Below are positions 1 through 5,957 of a stretch of 5,957 bases of DNA, piece by piece. The position numbers and the translations under genes were made by a program. How positions within the stretch are numbered: the first letter of the stretch is position 1; each line of letters begins with the position of its first letter. The DNA is from Clostridiales bacterium (GTDB lineage Bacteria > Bacillota > Sulfobacillia > UBA995): contig DOZU01000172.1 of NCBI GenBank assembly GCA_003517845.1, forward strand, positions 1-5,957, in the 5' to 3' direction. The notes under the pieces were generated by a model. It searched no databases, had not been told where the DNA came from, and saw nothing but the letters and a program-made list of their open reading frames with translations.

Positions 1-938
1 GGCCCGGCCCCAAGGAAGGCAAGGATCTCGGAGAGTTGGCGGGACTGGCCCGCCCGCTCGGCGTCAAGGCGGTGGGCGATCCGGTTCGAGCGCAAGCGGA
101 GGCGCCTGCCGACGTGGCCCTACACGCCACCGGGTCCTTCACCCGCGAGGTATATCCCCAGCTTGAGGCTCTGGTCAACCTGAAGCTCAATGTCATCACC
201 GTGGCCGAGGAGATGGCCGCGCCGTGGAGGCGCGAACCGGAATTGGCCGCCAAGCTCGATCGCTTGGCTCGGGAACGGGGAGTGACCGTGCTGGGGACGG
301 GGATCAACCCCGGTTTCGTCCTCGACACCCTGATCATCGCGCTCACCGGTGCTTGCTGGGAGGTCCGCAAGATCCGGGCGGCCCGGATCAACGACTTGAG
401 TCCCTTCGGACCCGTGGTCATGAAAACCCAGGGCGTGGGGACGACCCCCGAGGAGTTCGCCAGGGGGGTGGCCACGGGGACGATCGTCGGCCACATCGGC
501 TTCCCTGAGTCCATGCAGATGATCGCCGATGCGCTGGGCTGGAAGCTGGACAAGATCGAGGAGTCGCGCGAGCCCATTATTTCCCATACCCGCAGGCAGA
601 CGAAGCACATTCTCGTCGAGCCGGGCATGGTGGCCGGATGCCGGCATACGGCTCGCGGCTATATGGACGGCAAAGTGGTGATCGAGCTGGAGCATCCGCA
701 GCAGATCCTCCCGGGCACGGAGGGTACCGAGACGGGCGACTACATCTGGGTGGATGGCACTCCGCCCCTGAACTTCGCGAACAAGCCGGAGATTCCCGGC
801 GGCATCGGGACAATGGCGGTAGCCGTCAACGCCATACCTCTGGTGCGCAAAGCTCCGCCAGGTCTCATCGTGCAGCCGGATCTGCCGGTGCCCCGGGCCC
901 TGCCTCGCCGGCCGGATCGAGGAGGGAAGCGGGCGTGA
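1..938 (+). CDS. ord: 2,4-diaminopentanoate dehydrogenase, 5'-truncated
   Basis: This gene is cut by the left edge of the window. The frame is open from base 3 to the TGA at 936-938, giving 311 visible codons. The first residues (GKDLGELAGLA, then LGVKAV) match the end of the first Rossmann half of the Ord family, so roughly 35-45 N-terminal residues, including the GxGxxG dinucleotide-binding loop, should lie upstream. Family hallmarks are present: GSFTREVY, the NVIT/AEEMAAPW stretch, GTGINPGF (about 294-317), LSPFGPVVM, HPQQI, the glycine-rich PGGIGTM, and the C-terminal DLPVPRAL. Ord catalyses NAD(P)-dependent oxidative deamination of 2,4-diaminopentanoate to 2-amino-4-oxopentanoate, the step between the aminomutase and the thiolase encoded just downstream. 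An in-frame TTG at 36 is not the true start, because conserved family sequence precedes it. The product should be cytoplasmic; no signal peptide or membrane segment is visible. The stop overlaps the ortA start by 4 bases. Confidence 0.93.
   Translation, partial: PGPKEGKDLGELAGLARPLGVKAVGDPVRAQAEAPADVALHATGSFTREVYPQLEALVNLKLNVITVAEEMAAPWRREPELAAKLDRLARERGVTVLGTGINPGFVLDTLIIALTGACWEVRKIRAARINDLSPFGPVVMKTQGVGTTPEEFARGVATGTIVGHIGFPESMQMIADALGWKLDKIEESREPIISHTRRQTKHILVEPGMVAGCRHTARGYMDGKVVIELEHPQQILPGTEGTETGDYIWVDGTPPLNFANKPEIPGGIGTMAVAVNAIPLVRKAPPGLIVQPDLPVPRALPRRPDRGGKRA
919..926 (+). promoter_or_regulatory. Shine-Dalgarno site of ortA
   Basis: GAGGAGGG lies inside the 3' end of ord, 8 bases before the GTG at 935. 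It is a near-perfect anti-16S match. It selects GTG 935 as the ortA start over the many upstream codons that are open in the same frame back to 638. Confidence 0.75.
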
Positions 939-1258
939 GCGATCAGGCGCGCCCGGGTGACTGGGTACAGATTCATCGAGTCGTGCTCCCTCCCGGCGAA
1001 CGCGCGCCCCAGGTCCCCCCGGACACCCAGGCGGTACCCCTGGAAATGCGGGTCAAGGGGTTTACGCTCGGTGCGGCCAGGCTGGGTGAGACGGCCCGGG
1101 TCCGGACGGTTACCGGTCGGGAGTTGGAGGGCCGGCTGGTCGGGATATGGCCGGCCCCCGGTCACGACTTCGGCGAACCGGTTCCCGAACTGCTGACGGT
1201 TGGCGGCGAAGTGCGGGCGCGGCTGGCAGAAGGGAAGGGAGACCCGGGCAATGGGTAG
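935..1258 (+). CDS. ortA: 2-amino-4-ketopentanoate thiolase, alpha subunit
   Basis: This small 107-residue protein is the alpha subunit of the PLP-dependent thiolase that cleaves 2-amino-4-oxopentanoate with CoA to acetyl-CoA and D-alanine. Recognised family features are the opening GDWVQIHRVVL (residues 8-18), the ERAPQVPPDT block (22-31) leading to VPL, the VKGF turn (40-43), the GRELEG motif (61-66) and HDFGEPVPELL (77-87). Its length is close to the usual size of about 100 residues. The frame is open upstream to 638, but the GTG at 935 is the only well-placed start: it has a strong Shine-Dalgarno, and conserved sequence begins only a few residues after it. It overlaps the ord stop as GTGA, which suggests termination-reinitiation coupling, and its own stop overlaps ortB by 8 bases. 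It has no PLP lysine of its own and is expected to act in complex with OrtB. The last dozen or so residues (AEGKGDPGNG) look unconserved. Confidence 0.9.
   Translation: MSDQARPGDWVQIHRVVLPPGERAPQVPPDTQAVPLEMRVKGFTLGAARLGETARVRTVTGRELEGRLVGIWPAPGHDFGEPVPELLTVGGEVRARLAEGKGDPGNG
1235..1241 (+). promoter_or_regulatory. Shine-Dalgarno site of ortB
   Basis: AAGGGAG lies within a purine run (1231-1242) inside the end of ortA, 9 bases before the ATG at 1251. It supports ATG 1251 over the in-frame ATG at 1200 and over the internal ATGs at 1281 and 1302. Confidence 0.6.
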
Positions 1259-2672
1259 AGACCTGTCCTACGCCGGCGTGATGGGGCGGCGTAACGACAT
1301 AATGCTCAAGGCGGTGGGCATCGACTACCGGAATTACTCCACCGGCGTGCTTGCTTTCGATTACGAGGCGCTCATGAGGGAAGCGGGGGACATTGCCGAA
1401 ATTCGCCGCATTCAGCGGGAGACCCACGTGGGGGACACGCCGCTCTGGGAACTCGGCAACATTACCCGGCTGGTCCGCGCGCTGGCCCCGCCCGGCAAGG
1501 GCGCCCGCGTCTTCCTGAAGGATGAGGCGGCCAATCCCTCAGGCAGTTTCAAGGCACGCCGGGCGGCGCTGTCGGTATATCACGCGGCCCGCAAAGGCTA
1601 CCCCGGGGTATCGGCGGCCACCAGCGGGAACTATGGGGCGGCCGTCGCCTCGCAAGCGGCGATGCGGAGTGTCGGCTGCATTATCATCCAGGAAGTGTTC
1701 GATTCCCGGGGGATCGGCCAGCCGGAGATCGTGGAGAAAGGGCGGGCTTGCGAGGCCTACGGGGCGGAGGTCGTGCAACTGACGGTGGGGCCCGAACTCT
1801 TCTATGTATTCCTCGTGACGCTTGAGGAAACCGGCTACTTCAACGCATCCCTTTACACGCCGTACTCCGTAGCCGGAATCGAGACCCTGGGCTACGAGTT
1901 GGCGGAACAGATGGTGGCCCGGGAGGGCCGGCCACCGGATGTCGTGGTGGTGACCCATGCCGGCGGCGGCAATGTCACCGGGACCGCGCGCGGCCTGCGC
2001 AAGGCGGGCGCGACCGCCGCCCAGGTAGTAGGCGTCAGCGTGGATCTGACCGGCCTGCATATGGCCAGCGACCGCGACTTCAATCGTAAGTCGTTCACCA
2101 CCGGGCATACCGGGTTCGGCATTCCCTTCGCTACCTGGCCCGACCGGGCGGACGTACCGCGCAACGCCGCCCGCCCGCTGCGCTATCTGGACCGGTTGGT
2201 CCTGGTGACCCAGGGCGAGGTATTCTACGTCACCGAACTCCTGGCCCAGCTCGAGGGAATGGAACGGGGGCCCGCCGGGAATACCTCGCTCGCAGCGGCG
2301 ATCGTTCTGGCCCAGGAACTGGATCGCGACCAGATTGTGGTCGTCCAGGAGACCGAATACACCGGAGCCGGCAAGCATCCCTGGGCCCAACTCACCTTCA
2401 GCCGCAGGAACGGCATCGCGGTGGAACGCGGCGACCCGGCCGACAACGCTCCCGGGCGTCGCATTGTCTTGCCGAGAGAACCGGGGCAACTCCGGGTGAA
2501 GGAGTTCCCGCTCGACAACGTGCGACGCTCCTACCTGCGGAATGCCTTGAATCAAGCCGGAGACCGCCGGCTGCTCCCCGAAGACTACCGCTTCCTGGCG
2601 GACGACACGCGCCAGGATGAGGATCGGGTACGGTCCCTGCTCAAGGAGGTTGCAGCCAGTGAAGCGAACTGA
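1251..2672 (+). CDS. ortB: 2-amino-4-ketopentanoate thiolase, beta (PLP) subunit
   Basis: This 473-residue protein is the catalytic, PLP-binding subunit of the thiolase, of the fold-type II (threonine synthase/tryptophan synthase beta-like) superfamily. The PLP Schiff-base lysine is expected at K101 in NPSGSFKARRA. The substrate-binding loop TSGNYG is at 124-129 and the PLP-phosphate glycine loop HAGGGN at 236-241. Long family-specific stretches are present: DSRGIGQPEI (151-160), LTVGPELFY (177-185), SFTTGHTGFGIPFATWPDRADVPR (281-304), GPAGNTSLAAA (340-350) and VVQETEYTGAGKHP (364-377). In many fold-type II enzymes the residue after the lysine is Asp (SFKDR); here it is Ala, which may simply be normal for OrtB. 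The C-terminal helical tail (about 435-470) is also usual for the family as far as I recall. I chose ATG 1251 because a Shine-Dalgarno precedes it and because the ATG at 1200 would add 17 unconserved residues inside ortA. The 3' end overlaps the aminomutase gene by 14 bases. Confidence 0.93.
   Translation: MGRDLSYAGVMGRRNDIMLKAVGIDYRNYSTGVLAFDYEALMREAGDIAEIRRIQRETHVGDTPLWELGNITRLVRALAPPGKGARVFLKDEAANPSGSFKARRAALSVYHAARKGYPGVSAATSGNYGAAVASQAAMRSVGCIIIQEVFDSRGIGQPEIVEKGRACEAYGAEVVQLTVGPELFYVFLVTLEETGYFNASLYTPYSVAGIETLGYELAEQMVAREGRPPDVVVVTHAGGGNVTGTARGLRKAGATAAQVVGVSVDLTGLHMASDRDFNRKSFTTGHTGFGIPFATWPDRADVPRNAARPLRYLDRLVLVTQGEVFYVTELLAQLEGMERGPAGNTSLAAAIVLAQELDRDQIVVVQETEYTGAGKHPWAQLTFSRRNGIAVERGDPADNAPGRRIVLPREPGQLRVKEFPLDNVRRSYLRNALNQAGDRRLLPEDYRFLADDTRQDEDRVRSLLKEVAASEAN
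2643..2650 (+). promoter_or_regulatory. Shine-Dalgarno site of the oraS-oraE fusion
   Basis: AAGGAGGT, a perfect anti-16S match, sits 8 bases before GTG 2659 and inside the end of ortB. It decides the start: the ATG at 2617 in the same frame would add 14 residues unlike any OraS N-terminus, whereas GTG 2659 begins (M)KRTDDYLTRRGHL, a typical OraS opening. Confidence 0.8.
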
Positions 2673-5262
2673 CGACTACCTGACGCGGCGCGGCCATCTG
2701 GCCCCGCTCGGCGACTCCGAACTGCATGGGCGGTTTTGGCAGATCGCCGAGCAGATCGTCGCCCCTCTCCTCGACCTGGCGCGTACCCACACCACCCCGT
2801 CGCTGGAGCGATCGGTCCTGCTGCGGATGGGCCTCGACAGCCTGGAGGCGCGGGCGATGGTTGAGGAGACCGTGCGGAAGGGCCTGCTGGGGCATGGCGC
2901 AGGCAACCTGCTGTTGCGCGTGGCTGCCCGGCACGGCTTGGGGCTGCGCGCGGCGGCAAGGGAACTGGCCGCGGGTCGTCTCTGGGACAGCGCTCGGCAA
3001 CTCGTGGAACAGCCTGGTCTTCCCCCGTCCCTGGCCGAAGACGGCCCGGCTGAGCAGGAGCCAGGGGCGGCGGCCTCCCCGCCCCTGGCTCCGGACGGCC
3101 GACTGGACGTGGCGGCAATCCTTGAGGAGCTGGAGCGTTACCGGCCCCGCCGCCGGGGCTGGACCTGGCGCAAATCGCCCGGAGGGCCGCTGAAGATGGG
3201 TCACTTCGAGTATCGCCAGGTGTCATCCCCTCTGGCCCGCAGCGTACCGCTGCCTGCCGCCCGGTATTTCGGGGGCGTTGACCCGCAACCGGAGACGGTG
3301 ATCACGGCGGAGATCGCGTCCGGCCGCTTCGAGGATGACCTGCGGCGAATGCGCATGGCTGCCTGGCACGGTGCCGATCACATCATGGTGATCCGGACGG
3401 CGGGCCAGAGCCACATCGATGGCTTGCTGGAAGGTACCCCGGAAGGGGTGGGCGGGGTCCCCATCACTCGGAAGCAGCTTCGGGCATCACGCAAGGCGCT
3501 TGACTTCATAGAGGACGAGGTCGGACGGCCGATCAACCTCCACTCGTACGTCAGCGGGGTAGCCGGGCCGGAGATAGCGGTCTTGTTCGCCGAGGAGGGC
3601 GTGAACGGCGCCCACCAGGACCCGCAGTACAACATACTCTACCGCAACGTGAATATGGTGAGGTCCTTTGTCGACGCGGCCGAGGCCAAGACGCTGATGG
3701 TCTGGGCGGGGATGGTGCAGATCGATGGCGCCCACAACGCCAACGCCACGGCCATTCAGGCCTGGAAGGTGATGCCGGAACTCCTGGTGCAGCACGCCAT
3801 AAACTGCATCCTCTCGTTGAAGGCGGGCATGCCCCGGGAGGCCGTGTGCTTGTCCACGGTACCGCCGACGGCCGCCCCCGCACCGGCTATCGCGCTGGAT
3901 CTGCCCTATGCGGTGGCGCTGCGGCAGCTGTTTGACGGTTTCGGGCTGCGGGCACAGATGAACACCCGCTACATCGAATCGGATGAGCGGGAAGCCACCG
4001 TGACTCACGTCCTGAATCTCCTGATAACCCGGCTCACCGGGGCGCACATCCAGAGCACGATCACGCCTGATGAGGGCCGGAACGTCCCCTGGCATCATAA
4101 CACGATAGCCGCACTGGACACCGCCAGGCAGGCGCTTGTCGGTATGGATGGGCTCGGCGAGTTCGTAACCTTGAAGCTCGATGGCGAACTGGGACGGCGA
4201 GCACGCGAGATCAAGGAGCGGGCCGTGCTGTTCCTTGAGGAGGTCCTGCAGGCCGGCGGCTACTTCGCCGGCGTGGAGGGCGGCTTCTTCGTCGACTCCG
4301 GCCTCTATCCCGAGCGGGCGGGAGACGGAATAGTACGCAAGCTGGCCGAGGGCGTCGGGGCGGGGACGGTGGTACCCAGGAAGCCTGGATACCTCGCGCC
4401 GGTCTGCGCTCACTTCGGGCTGAACCATGAGCAGGCGGGGTGCCGGCTGATCGGCGGGTGCACGCTGTGCCGACCCGATCGCATCGTCTACCTGGATGAG
4501 TTGGACGAGACGGACAACGTCAGGGTCCGCCGCGCGGCGGTTGAAGCGAGGATTCGCGCCGACTTGATCCGCCCCGAGGTGCAGTGGTCCGGCGACGGCA
4601 TCGTCTCCGTCACCATGACTTTGGCCGAACCGGAACGCCGGGCGAGGTTCGCGGCGATCAAGATCGGCGAGCGGATGGGCCTGAAAGACGTCGAGGTGAT
4701 CCACCGGGGCGTGCTCCACCCGCGCGAAGGCACGGTGGTGATGATCAAGGGACGGCTGGACGCGGACCTTCGCGGCGACGAACTGGTGATCCCTGAGGAG
4801 CAGGAAGCTTTGCCCGACGAAGCCCTCCGGGCGGCGGTGGCGGAGCAGCCCCTGCGCGTAGTCGCCGCCACCCTTGGCGAGGATGAGCATTCGGTGGGCA
4901 TGCGGGAGATCCTGGATATCAAGCACGGCGGCCTCGAAAAGTACGGCATCGAAGTACACTACCTGGGCACTTCCGTGCCGGTGGCCAAGTTGATTGACGC
5001 GGCCATCGAGCTTGACGCCGACGCCATCCTGGCCAGTACCATCATCACCCATGCCGAGGTGCACCGCAAGAACCTGTGCCGCCTGGTGGAACTGTGCCGG
5101 GAGAAGGGCGTCCGCGATCGTTTCATCCTGGTGGGCGGGGGAACCCAGATCAGCAACGAACTGGCCCGGGAGTGTGGGCTGGACGGCGGCTTCGGCCGGG
5201 GCGCCCGCGGCCGCGACGTGGCCAGCTTCCTGGTGAAGCGTCGGGCCGAACTCGGTTCGTGA
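2659..5262 (+). CDS. oraS-oraE: D-ornithine 4,5-aminomutase, fused S and E subunits
   Basis: This single 867-residue frame encodes both subunits of adenosylcobalamin- and PLP-dependent D-ornithine 4,5-aminomutase, which converts D-ornithine to 2,4-diaminopentanoate. Residues 1 to about 117 are OraS-like: RFWQIAEQIV, ARTHTTPSLERSVLLRMG (41-58), SLEARAMVEE, KGLLGHGAGN, then LWDSA. Residues about 118-147 are a Pro/Ala/Glu-rich linker. OraE begins near GRLDVAAILEEL (147-158), followed by YRPRRRGWTW. The PLP-binding barrel carries PLPAARYF, EIASGRFEDD, MAAWHGADHIMVIRT, GQSHIDGLLEGTP, HSYVSGVAGPE, NGAHQDPQYN, QIDGAHNANATA, LSTVPPT and TPDEGRNVPWH. The C-terminal Rossmann domain (about 730-867) has the B12 motif DxHxxG as DEHSVG, with cobalt-ligand candidate H744. 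K755 follows 11 residues later, the same spacing as His618/Lys629 (PLP lysine) reported for the Clostridium sticklandii enzyme. Later come LASTIITHAE and the glycine loop VGGGTQ (825-830). OraS and OraE are normally separate polypeptides of about 120 and 735 residues; here no stop separates them. No well-placed start with a Shine-Dalgarno exists for a separate OraE. All visible catalytic motifs are intact. Assignment as ornithine rather than lysine 5,6-aminomutase is supported by the neighbouring genes. Confidence 0.93.
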   Translation: MKRTDDYLTRRGHLAPLGDSELHGRFWQIAEQIVAPLLDLARTHTTPSLERSVLLRMGLDSLEARAMVEETVRKGLLGHGAGNLLLRVAARHGLGLRAAARELAAGRLWDSARQLVEQPGLPPSLAEDGPAEQEPGAAASPPLAPDGRLDVAAILEELERYRPRRRGWTWRKSPGGPLKMGHFEYRQVSSPLARSVPLPAARYFGGVDPQPETVITAEIASGRFEDDLRRMRMAAWHGADHIMVIRTAGQSHIDGLLEGTPEGVGGVPITRKQLRASRKALDFIEDEVGRPINLHSYVSGVAGPEIAVLFAEEGVNGAHQDPQYNILYRNVNMVRSFVDAAEAKTLMVWAGMVQIDGAHNANATAIQAWKVMPELLVQHAINCILSLKAGMPREAVCLSTVPPTAAPAPAIALDLPYAVALRQLFDGFGLRAQMNTRYIESDEREATVTHVLNLLITRLTGAHIQSTITPDEGRNVPWHHNTIAALDTARQALVGMDGLGEFVTLKLDGELGRRAREIKERAVLFLEEVLQAGGYFAGVEGGFFVDSGLYPERAGDGIVRKLAEGVGAGTVVPRKPGYLAPVCAHFGLNHEQAGCRLIGGCTLCRPDRIVYLDELDETDNVRVRRAAVEARIRADLIRPEVQWSGDGIVSVTMTLAEPERRARFAAIKIGERMGLKDVEVIHRGVLHPREGTVVMIKGRLDADLRGDELVIPEEQEALPDEALRAAVAEQPLRVVAATLGEDEHSVGMREILDIKHGGLEKYGIEVHYLGTSVPVAKLIDAAIELDADAILASTIITHAEVHRKNLCRLVELCREKGVRDRFILVGGGTQISNELARECGLDGGFGRGARGRDVASFLVKRRAELGS
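3057..3092 (+). repeat. Perfect 14-bp inverted repeat in the OraS-OraE linker
   Basis: The left arm GGAGCCAGGGGCGG (3057-3070) is the exact reverse complement of the right arm CCGCCCCTGGCTCC (3079-3092). The loop is 8 bases (CGGCCTCC). Twelve of the 14 pairs are G-C, so the RNA hairpin should be very stable. It lies inside the coding sequence for the linker (residues about 134-145), at the boundary between the OraS and OraE domains. No T-tract follows, so it does not look like an intrinsic terminator. Function is unknown. Confidence 0.85.
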
Positions 5263-5957
5263 AGACCGACCTCCCCGATATCATCGTCGCCGAAATCGGC
5301 AGCACCACCACGCTGGTGACCGCCATCGGCGGCCTCGCCGGGCCCCGGGCGCAAGTGATGGGCCAGGCTACGCACCGGACAACCGTGGCGGACGGCGACG
5401 TCAACCCGGGTCTGGAAGGCGCCATGGCGGAGCTACGGGGCATGCTTGGCGGTCTTGACCTGTCGCGGACCACGATGCTCGCAAGCTCCAGTGCCGCCGG
5501 TGGCTTGAAGATGACAGTGCATGGCCTGGTATACGACATGACCGCCCGAGCGGCCCGGGAGGCCGCTCTGGGGGCGGGGGCTATCGTCCGGCACCTGACG
5601 GCCGGGGAACTCACGCCCGCGGACCTGGACACCCTGAGGGCGATCGAGCCCAACATCGTGATGCTGGCGGGCGGCGTAGATTATGGTGAGAAGGATACGG
5701 TCATCGCTAACGCCCGGGCCATCGCCCGGTTGGGTCTGGACGCGCCGGTCATCTTCGCCGGCAACCGGGCCGCGGCGCCCGAAGTGAAGGAGTGCCTGCG
5801 GGAGGCCGGCATTGAAGTCCACGTGGTCGACAACGTCTACCCGCGCATCGACCAGCTCCAGGTCGAGCCGGCCCGTCGCGCCATCCAGGCGGTGTTCGAG
5901 CGCCACATCGTCCGCGCTCCGGGACTTGGCAGGGTTCGGCAGATGGTGCGGGGCCGC
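5259..5957 (+). CDS. GlmL/MutL-like ATPase of ornithine degradation, 3'-truncated
   Basis: This frame opens with GTG at 5259, overlapping the aminomutase stop as GTGA, and runs uninterrupted for 233 codons to the right edge of the window. It belongs to the GlmL/MutL family, accessory proteins first noted beside B12-dependent glutamate mutase, with a related member in ornithine-fermentation operons. Visible motifs are the ASKHA-type phosphate loop EIGSTTTLV (12-20), VADGDVNPGL (43-52), the family signature LASSSAAGGLKMTVHGLVYDM (74-94), AAREAALGAGA (98-108), PNIVMLAGGVDYGE (131-144) and PVIFAGN (163-169). Full-length relatives are about 460 residues, so roughly half is present. No strong Shine-Dalgarno precedes the GTG, so translation probably depends on coupling to the upstream gene. 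By analogy with ATPase reactivases of B12 enzymes it may repair or load cofactor in the OraS-OraE protein; this is inference. It is not the DNA mismatch-repair MutL. Confidence 0.9.
   Translation, partial: MKTDLPDIIVAEIGSTTTLVTAIGGLAGPRAQVMGQATHRTTVADGDVNPGLEGAMAELRGMLGGLDLSRTTMLASSSAAGGLKMTVHGLVYDMTARAAREAALGAGAIVRHLTAGELTPADLDTLRAIEPNIVMLAGGVDYGEKDTVIANARAIARLGLDAPVIFAGNRAAAPEVKECLREAGIEVHVVDNVYPRIDQLQVEPARRAIQAVFERHIVRAPGLGRVRQMVRGR

Noticed and set aside
36..938. TTG at 36 as the start of ord
   Set aside because: Conserved Ord sequence (GKDLGE) is encoded before it in the same frame and the Rossmann nucleotide-binding loop would be missing. The gene is truncated by the window edge.
1539..2555. 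338-codon open frame on the minus strand opposite ortB
   Set aside because: It has no family motifs and is fully covered by the well-supported ortB; this is a GC-bias shadow.
2617..2658. ATG 2617 as the start of the aminomutase gene
   Set aside because: It would add 14 residues unlike OraS N-termini, has no good ribosome binding site, and lies deep inside ortB. GTG 2659 has a perfect Shine-Dalgarno.
3057..3092. The linker hairpin as an intrinsic transcription terminator
   Set aside because: No run of T follows the stem, and conserved OraE coding sequence continues directly downstream in frame.
3004..3111. Separate OraE start at GTG 3004 or GTG 3109
   Set aside because: Neither has a Shine-Dalgarno at suitable spacing. 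GTG 3109 lies within the conserved OraE N-terminal helix (LDVAAIL). An AGGAG at 3056-3060 has no ATG, GTG or TTG in frame at the right distance.
3141..3162. Second hairpin (CCGGCCCC / GGGGCTGG) just downstream
   Set aside because: It is only 8 bp with a wobble pair and is encoded by the conserved YRPRRRGW motif, so it is adequately explained by amino-acid and GC constraint.
3487..5064. 525-codon open frame on the minus strand opposite the OraE region
   Set aside because: Its sequence is Arg/Gly/His/Pro/Leu-rich with no recognisable domain, and it lies exactly opposite highly conserved OraE sequence. Long antisense frames are expected in GC-rich genes with G/C-biased third positions.
5259..5957. 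DNA mismatch-repair MutL
   Set aside because: The name is shared, but the sequence has the ASKHA-type GSTTT loop and the SSSAAGGLKM signature of the GlmL family, not the GHKL ATPase motifs of mismatch-repair MutL.
1..5957. tRNA, rRNA, CRISPR array, insertion sequence, promoter or riboswitch
   Set aside because: The whole window is covered by overlapping coding sequence with conserved protein motifs. I saw no spaced direct repeats, no transposase and no intergenic space for such elements.

Overview
The window is one uninterrupted stretch of plus-strand coding sequence with no intergenic gap. It carries the core of the anaerobic oxidative ornithine-degradation (Stickland-type) operon. In order: a 5'-truncated ord (2,4-diaminopentanoate dehydrogenase), ortA and ortB (the two subunits of 2-amino-4-ketopentanoate thiolase), a single long reading frame joining oraS and oraE (D-ornithine 4,5-aminomutase), and a 3'-truncated glmL/mutL-like gene of the ornithine-degradation type. 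The identifications rest on recognised conserved family motifs, not on a database search.

Known biochemistry of these families puts the genes in one pathway. An ornithine racemase, not in this window, supplies D-ornithine. OraS/OraE, using adenosylcobalamin and PLP, moves the terminal amino group to give 2,4-diaminopentanoate. Ord oxidatively deaminates that to 2-amino-4-oxopentanoate. OrtA/OrtB cleaves it with CoA to acetyl-CoA and D-alanine. The GlmL-like ATPase probably maintains or reactivates the B12 enzyme (inference).

All four gene junctions overlap, by 4, 8, 14 and 4 bases. The starts of ortA, ortB and oraS each sit behind a purine-rich Shine-Dalgarno sequence inside the upstream gene, so the set is almost certainly one translationally coupled transcript. 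No promoter or terminator lies in the window.

The main surprise is the OraS-OraE fusion. In the organisms where this enzyme is characterised, OraS (about 120 residues) and OraE (about 735 residues) are separate subunits. Here they form one 867-residue polypeptide joined by a Pro/Ala/Glu-rich linker. The DNA for that linker holds a perfect 14-bp GC-rich inverted repeat with an 8-base loop, exactly at the domain boundary.

Base composition is strongly GC-rich, with G or C at most third codon positions, frequent GTG starts and strong Shine-Dalgarno sites. With this pathway, that suggests a high-GC anaerobic member of the Firmicutes/Clostridia or a similar amino-acid-fermenting lineage. The taxonomic assignment is tentative.
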